A stretch of DNA of 64,000 nucleotides from Talinum fruticosum (taxonomy: Eukaryota > Streptophyta > Magnoliopsida > Caryophyllales > Talinaceae): assembly GCA_021018815.1 (NCBI GenBank), contig JAITYX010000002.1, positions 11,625,001 through 11,689,000 on the forward strand, in the 5' to 3' direction. The notes under the pieces are model-generated. The model did no database searches, was not told the origin of the DNA, and was given only the letters and a program-made list of their open reading frames with translations. The position numbers were made by a program, and so were the translations under genes. How positions within the stretch are numbered: the stretch's first letter is position 1; every line of letters starts with the position of its first letter. Below are positions 1-12,864 of this stretch, piece by piece.

Positions 1-464
1 AGCAAAACTATAAAAGAGTATTAAAATTTTAAATTTGAGTTTTGTGTAGATCCAGTAGAGAGAGAAAATGGCAAGAGACAAGGGAAGGGAAGGGAAGAAG
101 AAAGAAGCAAAAGATAATTAGGAAGACAAAATGCCGCATAAAAATTTCATTGCGAGAGAGGGGCAATATTTTTTCATAAGGCTCATACAAGCGGAGTGAG
201 TATTTTTCTTCCCTCTAGACGCCTATTCTCTCCCAGCCAACCCGAGTCTCTTACAAATTTAGACCTCCCGCATGGCTGGTTTATTGCCTTTGGTTTTGCA
301 TCAATGACAAAACCCAATAAGAAACAAAGGACCCCAAAATATATATAAAAACACTAGCTTTCATATTTTTTTCCGTATTTTTTCTCTCTTTAGTCCCAGT
401 TCCCTAATCCGTGCCAAGTCTGAGTAGAACTTCAGCAGCCTGAAATTATTCCTCCTCTCTCCCA
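1..464. other. 3' flank of the H+-ATPase gene
   Basis: This stretch holds no coding region that I can support. It lies beyond the stop codon of the minus-strand proton pump, so its right part should be that gene's 3' untranslated region. The rest is AT-rich spacer with purine-rich patches around positions 60-120. Confidence 0.5.
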
Positions 465-3400
465 TCAAACTGTGTAATGCTGTTGGATCGTCTCGATGTC
501 GAGCCCCTTGAGCTTCACCACTGACTCCACATGCCCTTTTAATGTATGAAGCTCCCTCAACCTGATAATTATGATTAAGAAATGATATAAATAAGCACTT
601 CTGGTTTTTGTTTCTTTTTTTTCCCCCGTATTTACAGCCCCACAGTTGATATTCCCCTGCAAAAAGACCTGGTTTTCAAGAGGAAGCTAAATGATCCTCC
701 ACTGGTTTCTGCATGAGTGACCTGATGACAGAAAGGTAAAGGAGGATCACTTTTCTTCCTCTTACAGAAATAACTTCTTTTTTTTTTTTTTTTGGTAATT
801 TTCCACCCAACTAAACAAGAGGTTTTCTGTACTTATGTTTCAGGGTGTCTTACCTTGCAATCTCAGCCCGTCTCTTGGCCTGCTCAGCGATTTCAGACAA
901 TTCTCGGTAGCTGCTCTTGTCGGCAAACAAGTCTGCGGATTCTGGAGGCTGAAGACCGTGAAGGGTTCGTTGAGCAGCAGCCCATTGTGCCTCTCTCTCT
1001 CCTTTTCCATAATCCTTCTTGGATGTGAATGCAGTCTGAACAACATTATACAGTTGTCCAAAATGTCAGAAAGAAGTTCACACTCTCAATGTCTAAGTTA
1101 CTGTTCTGTTAAAATCACAAAACCTTACCCTGTTCTCAAGCAGGTTGTTCCAGGCCTTGCCACTCAAAGTGTATCTAATAGCGAACTTGAGAAAATCCAA
1201 GGGGATATAGAAGATGACACTGTAAACCCAGATGACACCAGCCCACCCCCATCCGATGCCTCGGATGTGGGCAAAGCCCCAGTTTGCATATACAGCAATC
1301 AATGTGGCAATCTGGGCAACACGAGAGGGGAAAAAGGAGATTAATTGACTTTGGATTGCACTCATGGATACCTTGCTTTACTGAGTTTTGGAAAATTCAT
1401 GAAGTTTAGCTAACTCACCAGTTGTGCAATGAAAAAAGCAATCACAAGCATTAAACCAGGGCGTTCGATGAAGGAAAAACTCCTTGAACGAGTGACAAAG
1501 ATCAGTGCCTGGCTTACTATACTCACTTGGAGGTATAGAGCAGCCATTAGCTCATGATCATTGTGCCTGATTGACCTCACACCAAATTTGTCCTGCCATG
1601 AAGTTATGATATGTTTATTGAGGGTAAAAGTGAAGTATGCAATTAATAATAGACCTGGCACATGGGGCATTGGGGTCAGATAATATACGGGTCAATATAA
1701 AATTCAGGTTCTAGTCATGTTCAGGTCTGCATCCTTTTGTCTATTAAATTTGTCAAATAACTAAAATCAGTGTTGGTCAAGGAATTTTCAGATTGATTAA
1801 TCCTGGTCGGGGATGAACTTGGGATGTCTTATTTTAGGTTAAAGCTATGTCCTTTGCGTTGGGTAATTGGCCAAGGTCATGGGTTAGTTTTGCTAGGTCT
1901 AGATCCAAATGAAATTGGAAAGGTTCCTTACAGAAAAGAAATCGGAGTCATGAATAGCCCAGAAGAAGATGACGGTCATGATAGCCAAGTAAGTGCCAAG
2001 GACAATGCCAGTGGCAAAGATTTCCTTCAGCTTCCAAGAGTCAGGGGTAGGAGATGGCTTGACTCTGTCTTTGGAAATAGTCATGATGGTTCCGTCATTG
2101 AGTATGGCAATGATGAGAACCATGAAGGGCGAAAAATCGAACTTCCATATGAGGGCAATTAGCATGAAACCCAACACAATACGGATAGTGATTGAGACTG
2201 CATAGATAGTGTAATTCTTCATCCTTTGGAAAATGGCTCTGCTGGTCAAGACTGCACTAATAATCACACTCAGCCCTGGCTCTGTGAGGACAATGTCAGA
2301 TGCACTTCTAGCTGCATCAGTTGCATCATCCACGGCAATACCAATATCTGCCTTTTTCAAAGCCGGAGCATCATTCACACCATCTCCTGTCATCCCACAA
2401 ATGTGCTTCCTCTCTTGCAATTTCTTCACAATCTCATACTTGTGCTCTGCATATATAGATAAATTGTGTCAACACTAAACCAAACTAGCAAAACAATGCC
2501 CCATAGTCACACCTTTGAGCGGACCACTAGGAAAGTTAGATGTACGTTGCCTTAGGTCTACAATAAAATTGCAGAGAGGCTATTTCTGATGAACCCTAGA
2601 TTTGAAAGTATTTGCTACTTGAAGAGAATGACATAATCAGTCTGATATGAAGCTCATGTTTAGTAGAATAGATACCAGGGAAAACTCCAGCAAACCCATC
2701 AGCCTTCTCAATGAGGTCCTCAACAGGGATGGCAGCAATGCTCTCATCCTTATGCTGACCAAGAAGAGAGGATGAAGGGTACATGTTGGTCCCCATGCCG
2801 AGCCTGCGACCTGTCTCCTTGCCAATAGCCAATTGGTCCCCAGTGATCATCTTGACATTGACACCAAGGCTCAGTGCACGCCTTATGGTCTCTGCACTGT
2901 CGTGCCTTGGAGGATCGAAAAGAGGCAATAAAGCAACGAATTCCCATGGTCCTCCTTTGCCGTCCTTGCTCTTCTCAGGTACTTTCTGTCATTTAAAAAG
3001 ACAGAAGGAAAAGATTAGAAAATTAATTTGGTTTAGTTCTATGCATAAGACAGCATAGCTTTTATGATCTAGGTCCTGAACCTGTTGAGCTACACCAAGG
3101 GATCTAAGACCACGGTCAGCAAACTTGTCAATGACAGCATGAGCTTTGTTTTTCCTTCACCACTAAGGTTGCAGAGCTCAATTATCTGTGACAAGTTGAG
3201 AATGAAGTTAGAACTTGAAATTCTAATGCTGGGGAGAAGGGGTGACTTTCGACATTGTTGATCAAGCATTCCATCACCTGCTCAGGAGCACCCTTGCTAA
3301 TTCGATGCCAGTTGCCTTCGGCATCATAGTATGTTATGGCTGTACGCTTCTCAACTGGGTTGAAGGGGAGAAAGTGGACCTCTGTGATCCCTGCTCTTGC

Positions 3401-5952
3401 CTGTTGATAAACGAAATCTAACATCAAGTTCTTGTAAAACGTGCTTAAGTGTTTTTCTTGACACTAATTCTCAAATATGACCCAATCACTTTTTTCTTGC
3501 ATCTTCTAGTGAGATGGTCTCAACCAATTGTTACTTCTTTTTTTTTTTTTTGGGGGGCGGTGTTCTAATTGAGAACTGACCTCCTTAGGGTCTGCCAACA
3601 TTCCGACAATGCAAGCATCAATAGCATCTTGGTTCTCTACACGGGAGGCCCTGGCAGCTAGTAGAACTGCAGTGTCCTTGTCTATACCAGGGACAAACAT
3701 CTGCAACAAGTAAACTTGCTCAGGAGAATCGATCACTTGACCAAGTAGTCACCAAGTTCATTTATACAATAAAAGTTCCAAACCTCAATCATGGTTTTAT
3801 CAACTGTTAATTTGTTAAGTGTGAGAGTCCCAGTCTTGTCACTGCAGAGGACATCCATGCCAGCCATCTCTTCGATAGCTGTCATCCTCTTGGTTATAGC
3901 ACCTTGTTGAGATAAACGGTGTGATCCAATAGCCATTGTCACTGACAACACCGTTGGCATGGCAATCGGAATTCCACCAATGAGCAACACCAATAGATTG
4001 TCAATGCCATCTCTGTACTTCCTGTGCTGAATGGGATACATCACTATTAACTCAACTAAGATCCCCCAGCGATTGTGATGATGCAGAAGTTTCCTATTGC
4101 GGTTAAGACCTGCATAAATTATTATACCCAAGGATTGTTAGTTAGTTCAATCTCCTAATCCTGCAAGAAGAAAAGTGTAAATTACTTCTATTGACCTACA
4201 TAAATTATCCCTCCATGTCAGGGTTAAGGGATGTTAAGATAAACACAGCCTTACCCTTGATATGAGCTGTGATAAAGGTTGTTTCCAAAAGACAGATGAT
4301 TCCGGGATTTTGCAAATTTACATGACAGTATCACCCGCTCCCCCTTGTTGCCCAAGTGTAGTCAAGTTTTAAATTTAGATATGCTGAAACAGGTTTGATT
4401 GCAAAAGAAAGCCAGAATTAAATTTGACATTGCCCACGAACACCTAGGGACTTTCCCATGACCTTATCATATAATTTAGTAAGCATGGTAGCTTTTAATG
4501 TTTCACTACTTCAAAAGCCTGAAAAATATTGTACCTTCTGGAAGTGGCCCACTTGATTGGTGCTGTCGACAAGGTGAGCAGCCTTGCCGAAGAAGGTGTG
4601 AACTCCAGTGGCTATGACAACAGCCTCAATCTCACCTTGCTTGCAAGTGGATCCGGAGAAAACTTCATCACCAGGGCCTTTGTTCACAGGCAAGGACTCA
4701 CCAGTAAGGGCAGCCTGATCAATCTTGAGTGGGTCTCCCTCCAAGAGACGAGCATCAGCAGGGATGATGTCTCCAAGCTTGATGCTGATCACATCTCCTG
4801 GGACCAGAATTTCAGCTTCTTGTTCAGTATATTTCCCATCCCTTAAAACCTGCAATTATTCAACATTCAAACATTACTGGCCAAGGTCCAAAATAGGAGT
4901 ATTGAATAAGGCAATCATACACCAAGAACAACAATGACCACCCAGTTTGGATCCTGTTAAAAGACAATCTCAATTCTCAAAGAGCCCCATATATATGTGA
5001 CCATACCCCTGAGAAGCTGAACGATTGTTTCCAAAGGGACCAAAACAAGTTTCAAATTAGCTTAAAACATTCTAAAAATCGATCCATAAGTAGCTAGAAA
5101 AGTATAGGAGAAAAACTAAAAATGATGAACTTACAGAAGTGGTCCAATTAATGAAGTATCTAAGGCAAACATGAAATAGTAGCAGAAAAAATACCTTGGT
5201 TTTAGGAGCGAGACCTGCCATCAATGCTGCAGCAGCATTGCCTGCATTGTTTTCTTCTATAAAACTGATGGTAGAGTTGATGATCAGCAATGTGATGATT
5301 CCAATAAAGTCTGGCCAGTCTGGGGGCCTTCCCTGCAATATGATGATGTTAAGTCAAGACGATATTTTTGGAAGATCAACAACACATCGGTGCAATTAAA
5401 ACCAGGGAGATGTATTACTCCTCCATTAGCCAGAGCAATGGCCATGATTGCAGCTAGCTCCATGACCCATGATAGCGGATTCCACATAAACCCCAGGAAT
5501 TTAAGAAGCTTGTTTTCCTGTTGCAGGGTTTGATTGCACAAGAAAAATCAACATTTTTTGTAAAGAATGTTTAGAAACTTTGAAATAAATGGAATCGGAA
5601 TTAGTAGAAGTTACCTTCTTCTCCTCTAGCTTATTAGGGCCAAATATTTGAAGCCTCTGCTCCCCTTCCTCTGATGTCAACCCTTTTCTCGAACATTTAA
5701 GCTGCTCGAACACTTCATCCACCGGAATACTCTCCTGTTCATAGCAAGCATTGTGAGAAACAAACTCTCCTGTTCTATTATATACACCACCACCCAATGA
5801 AGACCCGATATCATTCAATGCGAAGGGCTACATGATATGCATGGAACTACTCCCCAACATGTCATATTGGAAATAAAAACAAGGGTAAGAAAAGGAACGA
5901 GTGATCTTACGAGGTCAACATTCTCTTTCTTTATATCTTCCAAACTAGCCAT
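465..5952 (-). CDS. AHA: Plasma-membrane H+-ATPase (P3A-type, AHA family), 15 exons, two frameshifts
   Basis: This gene encodes the proton pump that uses ATP to export H+ and energise the plasma membrane. Minus-strand exons: 5952-5911, 5734-5615, 5517-5419, 5332-5195, 4849-4535, 4109-3784, 3700-3581, 3400-3278, 3185-3082, 2985-2676, 2446-1932, 1592-1419, 1311-1129, 1035-854, 561-465. All junctions are GT-AG with matching phases. The spliced product is about 949 residues, normal for the family, starting [14 protein letters not shown]. Visible motifs are Asn106 in INSTISF, the phosphorylated Asp329 in [26 protein letters not shown], and the C-terminal HYTV whose Thr is the known 14-3-3 phosphosite. 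Two exons are one base short: a C5 run at 4063-4067 and a T3 run at 3145-3147. As written, the first creates a stop near codon 256, so this is either a sequence error or a pseudogene. Confidence 0.93.
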
Positions 5953-6094
5953 AGCTTTCAAGAGCGTTTATTTCAGTAATGCACACAAACTGTTATTCGA
6001 TGAAAATCCAAAAGGAGAAAGAAACTAAGAACAAGATATGAAGCTTTAGTAGTGAAAAACAAGAGATGAGTACAAATCTGATTTGAGGCGAGGG

Positions 6095-6102
6095 ATTTTA
6101 TA
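6095..6102 (-). promoter_or_regulatory. TATA box of the H+-ATPase gene
   Basis: On the minus strand the sequence reads CCTATAAAATCCC, about 145 bases upstream of the ATG at 5952. This fits a start site near 6065 and a leader of roughly 115 bases. The motif is seen; the function is inferred from its position. Confidence 0.5.
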
Positions 6103-6109
6103 GGGAAAT

Positions 6110-9059
6110 AAGTGAGGTGGGTGTGATTAGAAGAGGTTGAAGAGAGAGAACTTGAGTTGGAAATGTCGGAGCAGAAGTTGAAGGGTGTCCTCAAATTGGT
6201 AACAAACTGAGAGAAAAGACAGTGAGAGACAAGGCCAAAATGAATTCCCTCCATAGGAAATCAGAGACTTCTGCCGAGGAAGTCAAGAGTTAGTTAGTCT
6301 CATTCTTATCATGTAAACATTTGTCACTAACACCCTTTTTTGCGTTATTTTTTGGTTTAATTATTTTGTTTTCAAGGTTGTATGAGATTTTTCTCAAAAA
6401 AAAAAAAAAGGGTGTATGAGATTAACAATGATAATGGTAACAAATTTTGCTTTCTAAAAATTTTATTTAAAAATTAGAAAATAAATAAAAGGTGATAGCT
6501 TGTTTGTAAAAAGTAGATTTTAACATTGCTAAATGCACCGATTGTGTTTAAAATATTTGTCTAAAAATTTTAAGATATAATATAATATATTTTTTTATTT
6601 TTTTCTAATGTTATATAATGCATGTAATAATCTTTATCAATTAATTTATTTTAGATAAAAGAAGTATAGTTCGCTAATAATACAATAAGATCAATGTATT
6701 AAATAATATATAAGATCTTAACCAAAAAAATAATACAACATATAAGTTATTATATAGTAATTTTTAAATAAGATTTGCTACTTATTGTCAACTTAATGTC
6801 TATTCGAAATTATATAAAAAAATAAATATAAATAAAAATGAATAGAAACTAACAGAGAGCAGAAACGAATAAAAACAAATAGAAACAAATAATAGAAATG
6901 AACATAAACGAAATAAAAAACTTAAATAAAATATAATTTTGATGTAATTCGAATAAGGTACATAATTTATGTATCTATGATTGAATTTTTGCAAGTTCAA
7001 TTATTGATGATGATTCATGAGCCCTGTAAGGAAGTTGATAATGGGTCATCTAAGGCTTCCTTTGATGCCCATCTTGGCTGATTGGTCTCATGACATCCAT
7101 GCCTTATTGGGCTTTTTCTTTCTTTTTTTTTTTTTTGGGAAGAAATTGGGCTCAATGACTTCAATTTAATGTTGTACATGGAGATCTCTTATTCCTTCTT
7201 ACTACATTTAACTTTTTATTATTAATTTTTATTATTGTTTATAGTTTCTTACTTATATTCATTTATCTTTATAATTACAAATATTTATTGTTTCTTACTA
7301 CTTCCCAATAAATCTTACTGCTCTCTAATATTTGCCATTATCAACCCAATGTTCCAACAAATAACATACAAAGTCAATATATCTCCTTGTGTGAGATTAT
7401 TTACGTTTATTTTATTATTATTTACATTCTTGAAAACAAAAAAATTATTATTAATAAATTTATATCAAATTCACTTACGTTGTCTTCTAAACGGGGAAAG
7501 AAAAGAAGCTTTTGATTTGGTTGTCCTTATGTTGATCCGTCAATTAAACTAAAGATGTTACTTCAAATTATATAAACACTTTAAAAGCAGTCATAAATTT
7601 TTTTTTTTATAAGAATAGTTATAAATTTATTAATTAAAATTGTATTTTATATCGCTTTATCATCACATTTTATATAAATTTGTTATTTTATCAAAAACAA
7701 ACTCGAATCCTTTCGCCTAAAGGGTGGAGAGATCACATTTGATAGAGACACGCTAATCAAAATTATAAAATTAAAAGAAGTAATAAATTAGACAATTAGT
7801 TTTAGATCAAACATCACTAAAATTATATATTTAGCAAATTTTGAGTTCTCCCTTACACTTACACACACTTGATTAGACCACAATTTGCATAGTGATTTGT
7901 GCATCTTGGGTTTTATTGTTTTTTTTGGGATTGGGACTTGTGCCTCTTGTTATATTATTATATAACTATGAAAATAAAAATTGCATCAAAATAAAAAGAA
8001 AAGAAAGGACATTGTTTTTTCCTCACCCAAGGTTCCAAAGCAAAAAGAGATCATGTTCTTTTGAAAAGCAAGGACAGAATTTGAACCTTCTAACATTATC
8101 CCCCAACCTTTCACACACTTTTAGGATCCACAACATGCCAATAAAACTTCTCTTGTCAAAAGGAGCTCATTTTTTGTTCCCTTATGCCCTCATTCATATT
8201 TTTCCTTCCCTCTACACAAATCATTTTCTTTAGTTTTTCTCAAGCACTACTAGAAAGTAATAAACTTAGTTGAAATTATTATAGAAAATATTTTGCAAAA
8301 GTCTTTGCAGGAGGCTCTACCTCCTGGCTTAGAAGATGCAACCAAGTTATTATAAGTCATCAATACCATGAGGGTAATAGAGTTATTGATTGGACTGTAA
8401 AATTTAGACTGTGTATTTCCCATTCTATTTTATGGGATTTTTTTCCTCTTTTTCTTTCTCCCCATTTTAATAGAGGACAACTTAGTTAAAACTCTCGTGA
8501 AAAGGTTACCTAATACTTGGTTTACTTATCCTTTTCCAAAAAAAAAAAAATATTAGTATAATTTTTAAATATTTACCTAATTAATAGATTCATAAATATC
8601 TCCTTGAGGAAGAGTGTTTGCATTAGTAAGGCCCTAAAGCTCTTGCATTTTAAACTTTCTAAATGAGAATGAGAATTAATATAGTTCCAAAACATTATGA
8701 TTTTGTTGACAATAAAAAAATCAGTACTAACAAGTTACAAAAAGTATTTTTCAAGGTGACATACTTCATTTTCAGCGTACCGTTTTCTCATTCTTATTGC
8801 GTAAATTCTAATTTTTTTGTTTATTACAGATCAATTTGTACATTTTGACAAAGTCGTCAAATGTTAGCTTTTCAAAACTTATTTAAATATTAAAAGTGTA
8901 CTTATTGCTAACCAACGGATGTCATTTTAATTACCTCAAACGACAACGACATTTGATACTGATTAAGATTAACCTTGAGAATGATCTAAGGAGAATTTTC
9001 ATTGTGACAATGCTAAGAGGTATACTAATGATGACTGTATTAGAGGGTAATTAATGTAT
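6110..9059. other. Intergenic region: H+-ATPase promoter side and ERF 3' flank
   Basis: I find no gene here. The part next to 6110 is the upstream region of the proton pump. At 6830-6915 there are loose repeats of a GAATAGAAAC-like unit. The rest is AT-rich with poly-T and poly-A tracts. Scattered open frames up to about 113 codons have biased low-complexity composition and no recognisable domain. Confidence 0.5.
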
Positions 9060-9695
9060 CTAATTATTGTCTTTATTGCAAATCTCAAAATATCCATAAT
9101 CAAGCAACTCCTCTATCATTTGCTCAATATGTAAATGATCATCCTCAAGTAACAATGGAGGGCTGTCATGCTCCCTTCTCCACCTCATAACCTCCGGTGA
9201 ATTTTCCGGCGTATCGGGCGCTCTCGGTTCATTGTCAATGACGATTTTGCCCCTAGGACTAGGGTCCCTTGAGGGTGGTTCCCTAAGGGCATTCTTGGCA
9301 ATAATCTCATTGTTCCTGTTTTTTAGTTGCAGAGTCGCCTGGAGTTGGCATTTGTGTAGTTTTGCAGCCAGAGTCGAGGAGAGAAGCTTGGAGGAAGAAC
9401 AGTGGGACCCATTGTAGGGAAAGTTGGTCTTCGCCCTGGGCCCACACATTAGCCTTGCTGCTTCATCATAGGCTCTAGCTGCATCCTCTGCCGTTTCGAA
9501 CGTCCCCAGCCATATCCTCGTTTTCCTGTAAGAAATGTTCCTGTTAAGCATGCTGTTCGATCACAAACTGTGAAAATTGAACAGAGAGAGAGAGAAAGGG
9601 TTGAAGAATTACAATAAAGGGTGTCGAATTTCTGATACCCACGAGCCCCAATGTCTCTGTCGAACGCCTCTGTAACGCTGTTGTGGCCTCGCCAT
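9060..9695 (-). CDS. AP2/ERF transcription factor, ERF003-like (group V)
   Basis: This is a plant transcription factor with one AP2 DNA-binding domain. It has two exons on the minus strand, 9695-9613 and 9525-9060, giving 182 residues. The intron splits the domain between HPLL and KTRIWLG, a position I recall for the SHN/ERF003 group. Exon 1 begins [19 protein letters not shown], and exon 2 continues with [19 protein letters not shown] and [13 protein letters not shown], so the domain spans about residues 8-65. The C-terminal part is acidic, ending [19 protein letters not shown], and could be an activation region. The match is closest to Arabidopsis ERF003 rather than to WIN1/SHN1. The target genes cannot be told from the sequence. 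Exon 1 is short and would be missed by simple ORF calling. Confidence 0.92.
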
Positions 9696-11538
9696 TTGGT
9701 TCTGGACTTACCCAAGAATGAGCACCAACTGTTCGACGAAATGCCTCTGTGAAGAACAAGGAGAAGATCAAGAGGTCTAATAAGGAGAAAGAGTGTATTT
9801 TGGAGTGGGAGAGAGTTGAGTGGGGGAGGGGGATTTTGTAGCCAACCCTTTGCAGCCTTCTAATCAATACAAGTGGGCCCATCAAAGGTTTCTCTCTCTC
9901 CAAGTCTTTCTCTCTCTAGCTATTTGCATGATAATAGCTGATGATCATCCTTTATTATGCAGGTAATCATAATCAATACCAACTTTTGTGAATAGGGTTT
10001 GTGTTTCTTTTGTTAATTAATTTTGGTGTGTTTTTGGTTAATCTTTGATGACCAAAACCATTGAATTGTTGGATCTTGGGCTAACAGTAGAACATGTAAT
10101 GCCCCCTTAAATGAAAAGGCAATTATTTATCCAAGACCATGCAATTATTTGAATGTGTATATAAAACCTAAACAAAGCAATAATTAAGCCCATATTAATA
10201 ATTCACAACAAGGAAAAATATATGTTGGGGAACATTAATTACATCCAAGATTTATATGTACAAAATTTTGTTGTTGTGATGAACATGTAACACATATTTA
10301 AATAAAATCCATATATTTCCCTCCTTGTAAATTTTTGATAAAGATTTTCCTATTTAATCAAATTTATTGAGTTAATCTCAATAAATTTTTAGCCAAAATA
10401 AGTCTATTTATAATAGAGATTCTACATATACTAAAATTTAATTTTATTCTTCTTGTTTTTTTCTCATCTATTTGTATTAATATTATGTAAAGGTGTTTTT
10501 GAGTTTCCTATAAACCAAGCTGAAAAAGAACTTACATTTTTTTCTTTGATTTTGGTCCATCTAGCATGTTCCAAGAGTTGTCGGCCTAGCATTTGTAATA
10601 AATAGACCCTTGCAAGATTTGTACACATGACATCATCTCCAAGGGTCATGACTCATACTAAATTTCCTTCAAGGGAAGGAATAGTCTAGTCCTAAAATTG
10701 ATAGCAAAATATATACGATATTCTTATTCTTCATGTATTACTCCATATGGTAATCAAATTTAGAAAGTTATGATCACGAAAATATAATTTTTCGTAAAAT
10801 TGTTTCATAAAAGTGTTGTCAACTTATGATAAGTTGGATTCTTTTAAGAATGATCTGTTTAGAAATTTTAACCGACTAATTAAATATATTTTAGAGTCTA
10901 AATAAGTAATTATTATTTTGTTTATGTAGGAAGAACAGAGAATAGAACAACACATAGTGTATCTCATTTACAATCCTATAACTCTAATTCTAGAGTTTGG
11001 TTGAATAAGATCATATCCTCAATCTGATCGTTGTGTATTATTATAGTGTGTTACCGAGTTAAATTAATAAAATTTGTATTTTTTTAAAAAAAGTAATACT
11101 CATTCCTCTGGATATAAACAATTGTTCTTAATATGCTTTTCTCATAATACCTTTTAAATCATATAATTTTAAACTATACATATTTAGTACCGAAAAATAT
11201 AGTGTTTTGATGAGTTTAGTTGTGGACAAAAGTAAATGGGTGACATCAATATGCTACTAGACTGAGGAAACCCACCATATGCAACTTTGTTACATGAAGA
11301 CAATGATACTCTATGTACCATCTCACCTTGTGTTAATTCTTATAGACCCCATATGCCCCCTTTCCCTCTCCCTCATGTACACACATACACACACATTCTA
11401 TCATGTTCTCCCAATGGATTTTCTCTTTTGGGGGTCTATATAGCTGCTATTTTTGACTCGCCATGCCAAATGTTGCATGCATTTTGCAGGAATTCTGACA
11501 TAATAATGTTGGCAATTATGCTCTACACACATGTAAAT

Positions 11539-11655
11539 TACTCCCGATCTGTTTTAAAATAATTGTCCTTCTTAAATATAAAAACTTTTTTTATGTCTTA
11601 TGAAAAATAAACTGTTAGTTCCAAAAGAAATAACCTTTTTAAAATAGAAGAAGTA
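11539..11655. mobile_element. Stowaway-like MITE (short)
   Basis: The left end reads TACTCCCGATCTGTTTTAAA, followed by ATAATTGTCC. The reverse complement of the right end reads TACTTCTTCTATTTTAAAAA. These are imperfect terminal inverted repeats of the Tc1/mariner Stowaway type, flanked by TA on both sides. The element is about 115 bases and has no coding capacity. The call rests on terminus pattern and TA target site only. Confidence 0.6.
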
Positions 11656-12610
11656 TAACATATTTTTATTAGCTTTTGAAATTTCTTTTAATGAAATTTG
11701 AAGAGTCTAATATATAACCCGAATCAAACCTTATCCGATTTTCATTTCGGTTCGGTAGATCCAATTATAAATTTATATAAATGTATAAGGGAGACATATA
11801 TAAGTCAATATATGCAGATCAAGTGCTGAAAATTTTACTAATTAAACTAACCGATAATCAACAACAAATGAATATATAAAAATTTATTTTTATAAAAGAA
11901 GTTGATTTAATCTAGTGATGCATGTTTGCACATGAGAGATTAGGTCACTCCCACATGCAGTTAAATGGAAAAATTCAGCAACCGCTATTAATGATATTAT
12001 ATTTATATAAATATTACCAAACAACAAAAATTATCAGTTGACAAATTGCATGTTCATTTAGCTTGGGATGACATGATATGTTACATCATGTCACATGGAC
12101 CTGGTTCTTCTATTTCTAGCAACTTAACCCCCGCCAAAAAAAAAAAAAAAAATAAACATTATTTGAGAAACAAAAGGACTTGTATTTACTATTTATTATA
12201 TCTCATTAATTAAAGGCAGGAATCATGATGTAGTAATTCATTAATGTCCAAGGGCGTGTCTTTTAATATAAAATAAATATTTTTGATATTTTTTCAAATT
12301 GAAATTAAATTTATTGAAAAAAATAGAAAAAAAAAACTCATATTTACAAGTTCTTGTACTATTTTTGAAAAAAATTAAGGCCGTAAAAATCAAGCTTAAA
12401 GCTCTTAAGTGTGCGGGCGAAAAACCAGAACATACCAACAATCTTCTAAAGTTGTTAACCAGGTAATAATTAAGTGGTAATCTACATAATTTTTATTAAA
12501 AAATTAAAAATCAACTATGTATATCACACATCTCATAACTTTTCCTATTGTTACATTAGTTATATATATATATATATATATTTCTTCGGCTCTTATGTCT
12601 TACTAAATAC

Positions 12611-12864
12611 TACTCACTCTATTTCATAATATTTGTCGTTTTAGGGATGTGAGGGAATGTTTAAAAAAACAAAGTTTATAAAACATTTTTGTTAATGTTT
12701 CATTGAAAATGAAAAAATTTAATGAAAAATGGAGAGAAAATAAGTAATTAATAAGGATAAAATTAATAAACTCGTCATTAATGTGTCATTAAAATTATAA
12801 ACTAAAGATATTGTGAAATAAAAAAATTAATTAATATGAAATGTATTGTAAAATAGATAGAGTA
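12611..12864. mobile_element. Stowaway-like MITE
   Basis: The left terminus is TACTCACTCTATTTCATAAT and the reverse complement of the right terminus is TACTCTATCTATTTTACAAT. About 17 of 21 bases match. The element is flanked by TA, is about 250 bases long, is AT-rich inside and has no ORF. This is a typical non-autonomous Tc1/mariner derivative of plants. Confidence 0.65.

Noticed and set aside
835..1344. Plus-strand open frame of 169 codons
   Set aside because: It is antisense to H+-ATPase exons 13 and 14 and crosses their intron, so it is a shadow of the real gene.
1824..2162. Plus-strand open frame of 112 codons
   Set aside because: It lies exactly opposite H+-ATPase exon 11 and its reading reflects that conserved coding sequence. 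It has no family features of its own.
11099..11190. Possible fourth Stowaway-type MITE (starts TACTCATTCCTCTGGATA)
   Set aside because: I could not find a matching inverted right end with a TA site.
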